In this document: positions 58,482-64,000 of the stretch, piece by piece | Position numbering within the stretch: the first letter of the stretch is position 1 | Layout of the letters: every line of letters begins with the position of its first letter | Assembly (NCBI RefSeq): GCF_002288305.1 | Contig: NZ_CP016779.1 | Coordinates: 806,001-870,000 of the forward strand | Source of the DNA: Candidatus Nanopelagicus abundans | Lineage (GTDB): Bacteria; Actinomycetota; Actinomycetes; Nanopelagicales; Nanopelagicaceae | DNA: 64,000 bases | Direction of reading: 5' to 3' | The notes under the pieces: generated by a model | The model's input: the letters and a program-made list of their open reading frames with translations, nothing else | Database searches by the model: none | Told to the model about the DNA's origin: nothing | Program-made: the position numbers and the translations under genes

Positions 58482-59237
58482 ATGTTAGTTAATGAGTGGG
58501 TAGATACTGTTTGGAATGTTGTAAATGTTAGACCTAAAACACTCCACGATTACAAGCGGTTATATAAACGTCATCTAATGCCTGTGATTGGCTCCATGAG
58601 CCTAGATGAGGTTGATGTTGTAGTACTTCAAAGGAAGTTAATCTCACTGCCACCACAAACTGCAAGGCATTGTTTGATGTTGGTTAAGACCATCTATCGC
58701 GAGGCTAAGTTATACAAGGTGTGTAGTAACAACCCAGCAGATGGTTTAAGGACCGCTCCTATTCAAATATCTGAGAAGAAGTTTCTAGTCTGGGAGGATG
58801 TTGATGCTAGGGATTGGGGTAGATATAACCACCAGGTTAGATTCCTAGCCTTACACGGACTCAGGTGGTCTGAGGCTGCAGCAATTACCCAAGCAGATAT
58901 CAGGGATGATTTTGTATTTGTATCTAGAACTGTAAATGGTCCGTGTAAATCAAAGACTAGTGTTAGAAAAGTCCCCTATCTTGGCTGGTTTAAGCCACTT
59001 CCTATGACATATAAGCCAATGCAAAAGTGCGCCAACAAGCACGGGGTAACTGTTCATAGTTTTAGGAGAACCTATGCCTATCTACTTAAGACCCAAGGTA
59101 TCCACGTTACTACAGCTCAGAAATTGCTAGGTCACTCTGACCCAATGATGACCTTACGTGTATATACATCTGTGTTGGATAGTGAAATTAATGATACTGG
59201 TGAAAAACTTAAGAATTACTTACTCCTAAATGTTTAA
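58482..59237 (+). CDS. Tyrosine integrase of the tRNA-Lys element
   Basis: A 251-aa phage-type site-specific recombinase that would insert and excise the element. It has a short N-terminal core-binding domain (NEWVDTVWNVVNVRPKTLHDY) and a full catalytic set: Arg128 in HGLRWSEA, the Lys region SKTSVRKVP, His192/Arg195 in HSFRRTYA, His218 in LLGHSDP, and Tyr228 in RVYTSV. It lacks the arm-binding N-terminal domain of lambda-like integrases. All active-site residues are intact, so it may be functional. Start ATG 58482 with GGTAAGAG upstream. Confidence 0.9.
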   Translation: MLVNEWVDTVWNVVNVRPKTLHDYKRLYKRHLMPVIGSMSLDEVDVVVLQRKLISLPPQTARHCLMLVKTIYREAKLYKVCSNNPADGLRTAPIQISEKKFLVWEDVDARDWGRYNHQVRFLALHGLRWSEAAAITQADIRDDFVFVSRTVNGPCKSKTSVRKVPYLGWFKPLPMTYKPMQKCANKHGVTVHSFRRTYAYLLKTQGIHVTTAQKLLGHSDPMMTLRVYTSVLDSEINDTGEKLKNYLLLNV

Positions 59238-59241
59238 ACAG

Positions 59242-59262
59242 TTGGCAATTGACTATTGCCAA
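59242..59262. repeat. 8-bp inverted repeat after the integrase
   Basis: TTGGCAAT (59242-59249) and ATTGCCAA (59255-59262) around TGACT, 4 nt after the integrase stop. A second, GGTAAA-GAA-TTTACC, is at 59289-59303. No T-run follows, so protein-binding sites (excisionase or arm sites) are as likely as a terminator. Confidence 0.4.
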
Positions 59263-59388
59263 ATCTAATTTGCGCCACTTGGCTTTTTGGTAAAGAATTT
59301 ACCTAGGGACTGAGTTAGAGAGGTAGTTATTTTCACGGCAGTTTTAGTTAGACAAAAAATTTATACAGGTAAAGGTAGCTCTTATTAT

Positions 59389-59910
59389 TTGAGTCCAATA
59401 CCAGCTAAAAGGCATCTAATTGCAAATAGGGAGTACAAGGCAGCTAGGGTCTTGGACGCTCTATGCCTGCATATGGGAAGAGGTGAAAATTGGGTTCGAG
59501 TAAGTTACGACGGATTAGAACTCAATACAGGAATGTCTCGTAAATCTGTAGCAAGTGGTCTAAAAACTCTTGAAGCACTATGCATAATAGGAATTAAAAG
59601 AAGTAAGCAAACAAAAACACGAGCGAATACAAATGAATATTTCATTCAAGACTATGCCTATAACATCAAAGTTATGAAGCAAATTTCCAATGGTTATTTC
59701 CCGATAGTTGGAATGTGTAAGGCATGCTTTAAAAATGTTTATGCCTACGAAATTGGAAGGGCTGAGTCTTGTGATTATCACCGAAATTGTGGCGGTGAGG
59801 TCCATGTGCCCGGGGGCTTGCGAGACCGAGTGCTAAGCCTTAAGAAATCCAAAGGTAGGTTATCCCTAATTGAGAATAAGACTTTTGCAGTTGATATTTC
59901 CTCTGGATAG
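59389..59910 (+). CDS. Winged-helix protein with a C-terminal Cys/His cluster (element-borne)
   Basis: A 173-aa protein, not recognised by name. Residues ~15-90 look like a helix-turn-helix-36 / winged-helix DNA-binding domain (VLDALCLHMG, GLELNTGMSRKSVASGLKTL as the recognition helix region, then a basic wing RSKQTKTRANTNEYF). The C-terminal half has C110-x2-C113 and C128-x2-H131-x2-C134, a possible zinc site. It could be a replication initiator or a regulator. TTG at 59389 is the only standard start, but the frame is open to 59314 and the upstream codons read like protein (KIYTGKGSSYYL), so the true start may be a rare ATT near 59329, which has AGAGAGG before it. Confidence 0.6.
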   Translation: MSPIPAKRHLIANREYKAARVLDALCLHMGRGENWVRVSYDGLELNTGMSRKSVASGLKTLEALCIIGIKRSKQTKTRANTNEYFIQDYAYNIKVMKQISNGYFPIVGMCKACFKNVYAYEIGRAESCDYHRNCGGEVHVPGGLRDRVLSLKKSKGRLSLIENKTFAVDISSG

Positions 59911-60294
59911 TCCGAAGGTTGAAAAGAATTTATACTTACAGTGTCTCTAGGAAACTACAGCGGCGCGGCTGGCGCCTTGCCGCCCTTGAAAAACGCGTTA
60001 CTAGGCTTTTAGTTTTCGACTAGGAACACTGATGCAACAAGCCTGAAGTTCAAACGAAAGGCTTGTTGGCAGGATTAGGGGCAGCACTAGGGAAGTTTTC
60101 TAAATGCTCACATTCGCACTCATTCAGGCAAAAGTTTAATATCCCTGGGTCAAACTATATTTGACCTGCCTTTACGCATAAAAGACCCACTGATTCTCAG
60201 CCAGTCAGCACTTTTAAGTTGGTGCATAACTATCAGAACAAGGGCTAGTAGATGACTAGGTGCTTACTAGGAGTTCTAGTACTACATTTCAACT
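59911..60294. other. 384-nt gene-free stretch rich in inverted repeats
   Basis: No plausible protein frame. It holds the GC-rich structured segment at 59939-60068 (listed separately), a GGTCAAA-CTATA-TTTGACC hairpin at 60148-60166, and one copy of the 12-mer CCCTGGGTCAAA (60143-60154). The rest is ordinary AT-rich spacer, with the small gene at 60295 beginning at its end. Confidence 0.5.
59939..60068 (+). ncRNA. Candidate structured RNA or element-specific site
   Basis: An outer helix CAGTGT (59939-59944) / ACACTG (60026-60031) encloses GAAACTA (59951-59957) / TAGTTTTC (60010-60017, one bulge) and a GC-rich inner hairpin GCGGC...GCCGC (about 59959-59982). Immediately after comes a second hairpin CAACAAGCCT (60035-60044) / AGGCTTGTTG (60059-60068). 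In an AT-rich genome such a GC-rich, multiply paired block with no coding frame suggests an RNA gene, or a replication/transfer origin. Strand is a guess. It matches no RNA family I know. Confidence 0.35.
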
Positions 60295-60486
60295 ATGAAA
60301 TGGTTTTGGATTCAACTAGGTAAGTATTTTGATAAGCGAAATGGGATAGTTCGCGACCTTTCTCCAAAACAAAATCTCCACTGGACTAAAGCCAATAAGC
60401 CGCTTAGTGAGATGAGCAAAGAAGAGCAGCGTGAATTTATCACCAAGATGGCTAATGGATTTTTTGGAAAGCCCCCAAAAGAGTAA
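60295..60486 (+). CDS. 63-aa hypothetical protein
   Basis: A small frame starting MKWFWIQLGKYFDKRNGIVR, with a hydrophilic helical second half (MSKEEQREFITKMANGFF) and a KPPKE tail. Amino-acid composition is protein-like, but the nearest AGGAG lies 20 nt before the ATG, too far for normal use. No family recognised. It lies between the structured intergenic block and the convergent 178-aa gene. Confidence 0.4.
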   Translation: MKWFWIQLGKYFDKRNGIVRDLSPKQNLHWTKANKPLSEMSKEEQREFITKMANGFFGKPPKE

Positions 60487-60660
60487 ATTTTCACTCCGAT
60501 TTGGAGATAAATTTTAGGTTAATTATTCACAGGATTAATTGATTGTACAGTTCAGTAACAACCAATTAAACGTATGGCCACCGGCTATGAAGTAATTCCT
60601 AGTCCATCTAGCCCATCTTCTTTAAGAGCAGGGTGAGCTCCATCTAACTCATCACACCCT

Positions 60661-61197
60661 CTATTTTCTTGACCAAGGCAATTTATCGTCGCCCCGGGCT
60701 TTACTTGCAGCTCCAAGTCTCGTACTCATTAATTTTAAAGCTTCATTCCTAATCTCTTCACCTGGGATTAATGCTAAATAATTTCCGTCAAACACATCTC
60801 CAAGTGTTTCAATATAGGTGCGCCCCAGAAGAACAGCGTTGCCAGCATCTTCTAGAATCTTCTTTCGTTTTGATTTACCAAGAAATCCTGGATTATTTTC
60901 TATTTTATCAAAATCCAGATAGATTGATTTTGTCTCGTAATTAAATCGCTCAAATCTTTCAATGTAATTCCAGTGCCATTCTCTTAAACAAAGTACAGTA
61001 TTCATATTGTCATCTAATTTTGATGGTACATCTTTTCCTTCAGACCTGATTTTTTTGATTTTATCCCTGAGCTTTTCCCCACTAACTTGATTCTGATTGA
61101 AAGCTTCTTGAATAATTTTTAATTGAGATTCAATTTGAAAAATCACTGTTACTAACTCTGTAATTATTGGTTCAGTGTCAACAGCGCTTTTCTTCAT
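60661..61197 (-). CDS. 178-aa helical protein, partner of the zinc-repeat/GIY-YIG protein
   Basis: Not recognised. The protein is predicted mostly α-helical: an N-terminal Gln/Ile-rich helix pair (about 8-50) likely to form a coiled coil, a middle part with CLREWHWNYIERFERFNYE, and a basic stretch KSKRKK near 107-113. No signal peptide, membrane span or catalytic motif. Its ATG overlaps the stop of the upstream 540-aa gene by 4 nt, so the two are one translationally coupled unit. It may be a regulator, antidote or structural partner of that nuclease-like protein; this is inference from context. Confidence 0.65.
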   Translation of the reverse strand: MKKSAVDTEPIITELVTVIFQIESQLKIIQEAFNQNQVSGEKLRDKIKKIRSEGKDVPSKLDDNMNTVLCLREWHWNYIERFERFNYETKSIYLDFDKIENNPGFLGKSKRKKILEDAGNAVLLGRTYIETLGDVFDGNYLALIPGEEIRNEALKLMSTRLGAASKARGDDKLPWSRK

Positions 61198-62816
61198 CTC
61201 TTCACCCTACTCAATTCCTCTACCTTTGCCCAGATGGTTGGTAGGTCTATCTCTGAGGCATCTACTGTTTCAGTATGACCACCTTGTGGTATTTGTTCAG
61301 ACAGTAAATACTGTTGCAAACCCAAGTCATATCGCAGCCAAGTTAAAACTGCTTGTTCAATTTCATAGGCTTCTTCTGCTGTATCTAAATCAAGTTGACG
61401 ATAAGTTTTCCATCCTTGTTTTTTATGCTTTTCTAATCTATCCATTGATGAATCAATTCCACCTATTCCAATCTTGTGGCTATTCAGTGAATTGTGAGTA
61501 ATCAAATACAAGTAAGCTGGAGCTAGCAAATTAATACCACCAATTGAGCAGTACTTGCAGCCACTTCCACTTCTCAGAGAGCCATACGTGGGCGACACTT
61601 TTTTACCACAGACTAAGTGAATAGATTTAACAGGCGTTCTTACATTTGTAAATGGTTCCAATAGTTTAAAGCCACGAGATTTATACATTTTATTTGCTTG
61701 AGCTGCAGTTATGGGCTTAGTTCCAGCACAAAAGCTACAGCCAACATTTCCTCTTCTTAAATATGCAGCCCTCACCTCCACCTTTGTTCCACATACGGTG
61801 TGTATACAGAGCCAAGATTTTGAGCCACCAGGAAAATTAGTAAGAGGCTTATATTTATTTTTCTTTAAGAGTTCATAGGCTTCATCTTTACCAACCATAT
61901 TTTTTCCGCAGAAATCACACGGTCCTTGCCCACCATTTAGAGCACCATAACTTGGGGCGACCTCTCTTCCACAAGGTAGATGGATGCAACGCCAATTGAC
62001 TTTATTGCCTGGGTAAGGAACTAGGGGTTTTAATTTATTTTCTTTGAGTAATTGCTTCACTTTTTTCATATCAACTTTTTTTCCTGAGCAGTACTCGCAC
62101 ACGCCGTGTCCTTGTTGCACATTTGCCCAACGAGGTGAAACAGTTCTGCCGCATTCAATATGAACTGATTTCCAAGGTTTATGAGGACCTTTGAATTTTT
62201 CCTTTGGTTCAAGTCCTTTGCTTCTGAAAAATGTAAATGCTTTTGCTTGTGTTATTGGGACATTTCCAGAACAAACTAGGCAGCCCACTCTTCCAGATTT
62301 GATATGTGTGTATCTCGGTTTAACTTCACTGCCACAAATTATGTGTATAGATTTCCAAGGCTTTGCTGTCCCTGGGTAAGGAACTAATGGTTGCAAGTTT
62401 TTAGATAGGTAAAATTGGTAAGCCTCATCTGGGTCAACAAATTGGTCACTACAGTGATGACATCCCATACTTTCACCACGAGCAACAATCGCATACTTAG
62501 GACTGACTTCATTGCCACAAGCGATATGAATACTTCGCCAGGGTTTTTTGTTATCGCCAGGATATGGTTCTACTGGCTTCAATCCCTTACTTAGAAATAG
62601 CTTCACCGCATCGGGTGGATAGACCGCTTTGCCAGCACAATACTTGCAAGGACCTTGGCCCCTTTTAATTGAGTTCAAAGTAGGATAAACAATTCGCCCA
62701 CATTTTAAGTGCTTAGATTTCCAGGGTTTAATATTCCCACTATATGTTTCTAGTGGTTTTAGTCCAGCACGATTCATTATCGCAATTGCCTTTTTAGAAT
62801 CTGTCTTTACTGGCAT
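61194..62816 (-). CDS. Seven-fold zinc-ribbon/treble-clef repeat protein with C-terminal GIY-YIG-like nuclease domain
   Basis: A 540-aa protein. Residues ~10-430 are seven tandem repeats of 60-61 residues, each with a helix, a 'L-x-P-x-x-x-Y-x-G...K-P-W-x-S-I-H' segment and four putative zinc ligands H-x2-C-x16-18-C-x2-C. Ligand sets are H36/C39/C57/C60, H97/C100/C119/C122, H158/C161/C179/C182, H219/C222/C240/C243, H279/C282/C300/C303, H339/C342/C360/C363 and H400/C403/C420/C423; none is broken. Residues 433-516 resemble a GIY-YIG / T5orf172 domain: YLYLI (435-439), HKIGIG (447-452), Arg460, His464, Glu487 and GGHTE (512-516). The array probably reads DNA or RNA and the last domain may cut it, as in homing or defence nucleases. 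Its position on an integrated element, upstream of a coupled gene, supports this. Target unknown. Confidence 0.75.
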   Translation of the reverse strand: MPVKTDSKKAIAIMNRAGLKPLETYSGNIKPWKSKHLKCGRIVYPTLNSIKRGQGPCKYCAGKAVYPPDAVKLFLSKGLKPVEPYPGDNKKPWRSIHIACGNEVSPKYAIVARGESMGCHHCSDQFVDPDEAYQFYLSKNLQPLVPYPGTAKPWKSIHIICGSEVKPRYTHIKSGRVGCLVCSGNVPITQAKAFTFFRSKGLEPKEKFKGPHKPWKSVHIECGRTVSPRWANVQQGHGVCEYCSGKKVDMKKVKQLLKENKLKPLVPYPGNKVNWRCIHLPCGREVAPSYGALNGGQGPCDFCGKNMVGKDEAYELLKKNKYKPLTNFPGGSKSWLCIHTVCGTKVEVRAAYLRRGNVGCSFCAGTKPITAAQANKMYKSRGFKLLEPFTNVRTPVKSIHLVCGKKVSPTYGSLRSGSGCKYCSIGGINLLAPAYLYLITHNSLNSHKIGIGGIDSSMDRLEKHKKQGWKTYRQLDLDTAEEAYEIEQAVLTWLRYDLGLQQYLLSEQIPQGGHTETVDASEIDLPTIWAKVEELSRVKR

Positions 62817-62885
62817 AAGCCTATTCTGCCCCTAAGCACCGACCTTTGTAACAGAAAATTTTGGGCAGACTATATACATATAGAG

Positions 62886-62928
62886 CAAGCGCAGATTAAA
62901 CAACCCTGGGTCAAATACTTTGCGCTTG
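62886..62928. repeat. Intergenic hairpin with CCCTGGGTCAAA in its loop
   Basis: CAAGCGCA (62886-62893) pairs perfectly with TGCGCTTG (62921-62928); the loop contains TTAAACAACCCTGGGTCAAA. The same 12-mer CCCTGGGTCAAA occurs at 60143-60154, also preceded by TTAA and within a hairpin-forming intergenic region. It lies upstream of the zinc-repeat gene and overlaps the end of the 87-aa frame. Confidence 0.45.
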
Positions 62929-63174
62929 AGTTCTCTCCCAAATCTTTATGACAGGCCTAACTATCTCTGGCTCATTACTCTCCTCTACCAAAGAAAGGTA
63001 GCTAACCTGAGAGATGTCTTTAAATTCCCAAGATGAATCAAACTCATTCCAGGAGCTAATCTCTGCTGAGTCAGCCGCTAGAACAGCCTCATCCTCATTA
63101 CTTCCCCACACAACAAGTTCAAAATCAAGATTAAATCTTTTGGTAACTCTGTACTTTCTCTGCGGTGAACTCAT
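62911..63174 (-). CDS. 87-aa hypothetical protein
   Basis: A frame starting MSSPQRKYRVTKRFNLDFEL, a short acidic protein with a β-rich start and a middle run NEDEAVLAADSAEISSW resembling small phage or element proteins with a 'RNA/DNA helicase-associated' β-α pattern, but I cannot name a family. Its codon use is like its neighbours. The only site before the ATG is AGG at 1 nt, so translation may be weak. It is on the same strand as the zinc-repeat gene, 94 nt upstream of it. Confidence 0.45.
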   Translation of the reverse strand: MSSPQRKYRVTKRFNLDFELVVWGSNEDEAVLAADSAEISSWNEFDSSWEFKDISQVSYLSLVEESNEPEIVRPVIKIWERTQAQSI

Positions 63175-63226
63175 ACCTGAATTCTGCTACCCACCACTGA
63201 CAGCTCTTAAGGACTACCCTTGGTCT

Positions 63227-63490
63227 ATGCCAAGAGTATTTCTAACCCCCTTTGTAATTGCTGGGCTGCTGTTATTGCCAAGCTGCTCAAGTGGAGAAAT
63301 GGAAAGCAATGCTTGCGATGGGGTTTCATTGACATTTAGCGAACTCGCTGCTGAGGCTAAAGCTGCAATTGGTTATGAAGAGCAAAGATTTGCTAGTTTG
63401 AAAGCAATATATTACGGATTAGAAAATGAGGAATGCTTTTCCTCAGAGATAATTGCTTCCTTAAAGGCTAAGTTAGTTACTTGGCAATAA
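63227..63490 (+). CDS. Small putative lipoprotein
   Basis: An 87-aa protein with a lipoprotein signal peptide: hydrophobic FLTPFVIAGLLLL and a lipobox L-P-S-C (Cys at residue 20), then a hydrophilic mature part with two further Cys (NACDG, EECFSS) that could pair. The frame is open further upstream to 63014, but only the ATG at 63227 gives a sensible export signal. AAGGA lies 13 nt before it. Function unknown. Confidence 0.6.
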   Translation: MPRVFLTPFVIAGLLLLPSCSSGEMESNACDGVSLTFSELAAEAKAAIGYEEQRFASLKAIYYGLENEECFSSEIIASLKAKLVTWQ

Positions 63491-63692
63491 ATCACTTGTA
63501 ATAACTTGCTGGTTTTTACACCATCCCTACAGAAACCTTTTAAAGGGGTAAATAGTGCCGAGTTGGGAGAGGTTTAGAGCTTGCAGGTCATATTGGGTAG
63601 GTCTGAAATCTAATCGCCCCAACTCTCACTTTAGGAGATATTTCTAGTTAGGGTGTATTAATAGGAGTGAAAGGAAATTAAATAAGGTGGGG
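63491..63692. other. 202-nt convergent intergenic region with a long inverted repeat
   Basis: No gene seen. GAGTTGGG (63560-63567) pairs with CCCAACTC (63618-63625) around a 50-nt loop, which itself contains weaker complementary stretches. It lies between two convergent genes, so it may serve as a terminator region, though no T-tract is attached. Confidence 0.4.
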
Positions 63693-63983
63693 TTACTTAT
63701 CGTCCCAACCATAGTAAGACTGACAAAGGCCTTGAATAGTTCCCAGTGCATCAATCCATTCTCTTTCAAATCCAGCCCTTACTGACTGTTCGCGGCTTGC
63801 ATCTAATGCATCGCTAGCTTTAGCAACTGGTAAATACACTGGGTCAGCTAAAGCTGCTAGAGAAAATTCAGTTTGGAAAACTCCAACATTTACAGAATCT
63901 TTTCCTCCCCAGTCTGATGCAAATGCTTTACAACCTAAATCAATATGCCGCTTTGCATCTATGCGATTAAGAAAGGAATACAT
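63693..63983 (-). CDS. Hypothetical protein, possibly longer and cut by the right edge
   Basis: The frame encodes at least 96 residues from the ATG at 63983, reading MYSFLNRIDAKRHIDLGCKA with a C-terminal ...QSYYGWDDK. The frame remains open to the window edge (LVLPQ precedes the Met) and no ribosome site is visible before the ATG, so the true start may lie outside. Two Cys and several Trp are present; no family recognised. Confidence 0.4.
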   Translation of the reverse strand: MYSFLNRIDAKRHIDLGCKAFASDWGGKDSVNVGVFQTEFSLAALADPVYLPVAKASDALDASREQSVRAGFEREWIDALGTIQGLCQSYYGWDDK

Positions 63984-64000
63984 CTGCGGGAGGACAAGGC

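Noticed and set aside
61194-62816. Reading the 540-aa protein as a transposase
   Set aside because: No DDE or HUH motif; the zinc ligands and the C-terminal GIY-YIG-like pattern fit a different class.
63014-63226. 71-codon upstream extension of the lipoprotein gene
   Set aside because: It would place the signal peptide in the middle of the protein; the ATG at 63227 gives a proper lipoprotein start.
58311-64000. Second att site (copy of the tRNA-Lys 3' end)
   Set aside because: I looked for the T-arm/acceptor part on both strands and saw no convincing copy in the window.
58384-64000. CRISPR array
   Set aside because: The many inverted repeats are all different; no regularly spaced direct repeat is present. 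The regular pattern in the 540-aa gene is protein-level, not a CRISPR.

Overview
The window looks like a chromosome segment of a small-genome, low-GC freshwater actinobacterium of the acI type (Candidatus Planktophila / Nanopelagicus, order Nanopelagicales). This is an inference. It rests on actinobacterial gene order (xerC beside rpsB-tsf, folC-DUF4233-ndk, tig-clpP1-clpP2-clpX-valS, an RNase E/G gene with an Arg-rich leader before rplU-rpmA-obg), actinobacterial protein subtypes (a Cys-less GSGNGE-type RpiB, group II truncated globin, EttA), AT-rich codons and very tight packing with many 1-4 nt overlaps.

Positions 1-58,310 are housekeeping DNA, mostly on the minus strand. tsf (partial) and rpsB lie at the left edge, the latter behind a structured leader. 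Next come a methyltransferase, xerC, and a branched-chain amino acid operon, ilvB-ilvN-ilvC-serA-leuB-ilvE-cimA. The operon is headed by a Val/Ile-rich leader peptide and a terminator hairpin, which is a classic attenuator. ilvD and gatCAB precede it. proA and proB are separated by an inserted plus-strand serine hydrolase. Then come obg, rpmA, rplU, the RNase E/G gene, and the cell-shape block mreB-mreC-mreD-mrdA-rodA. Upstream of these are ndk, DUF4233, folC, valS, clpX, clpP2, clpP1 and tig, with ClgR-like palindromes before clpP1 and clpX.

Around 39.9-58.3 kb are five tRNA genes (Pro, Gly, Arg, His, Lys), a secreted collagen-like protein, a small secreted protein, rpiB, trmB, pepN, an HNH protein with a newly noted 57-aa membrane protein, an MscS channel, a truncated globin/MFS/thioesterase cluster and ettA. 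An FAD oxidoreductase follows, whose Shine-Dalgarno sequence is buried in a long RNA stem. The phosphate uptake genes pstC-pstA-pstB-pstS have a clear tandem PHO box in front of pstC. orn and ppa complete the block.

From the tRNA-Lys(CTT) gene at 58,311 to the right edge the character changes: a tyrosine integrase immediately after the tRNA, unrecognised small genes, long intergenic spaces and many inverted repeats. This is an integrated element whose far end is not in the window. Its most striking content is a two-gene minus-strand cassette (61,194-62,816 and 60,661-61,197, 4 nt overlap). The first gene encodes seven consecutive 60-61 residue H-x2-C...C-x2-C zinc-binding repeats joined to a C-terminal GIY-YIG-like domain; the second encodes a helical partner of unknown function. 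A GC-rich, heavily self-complementary intergenic segment (59,939-60,068) may be a non-coding RNA or an element-specific site.
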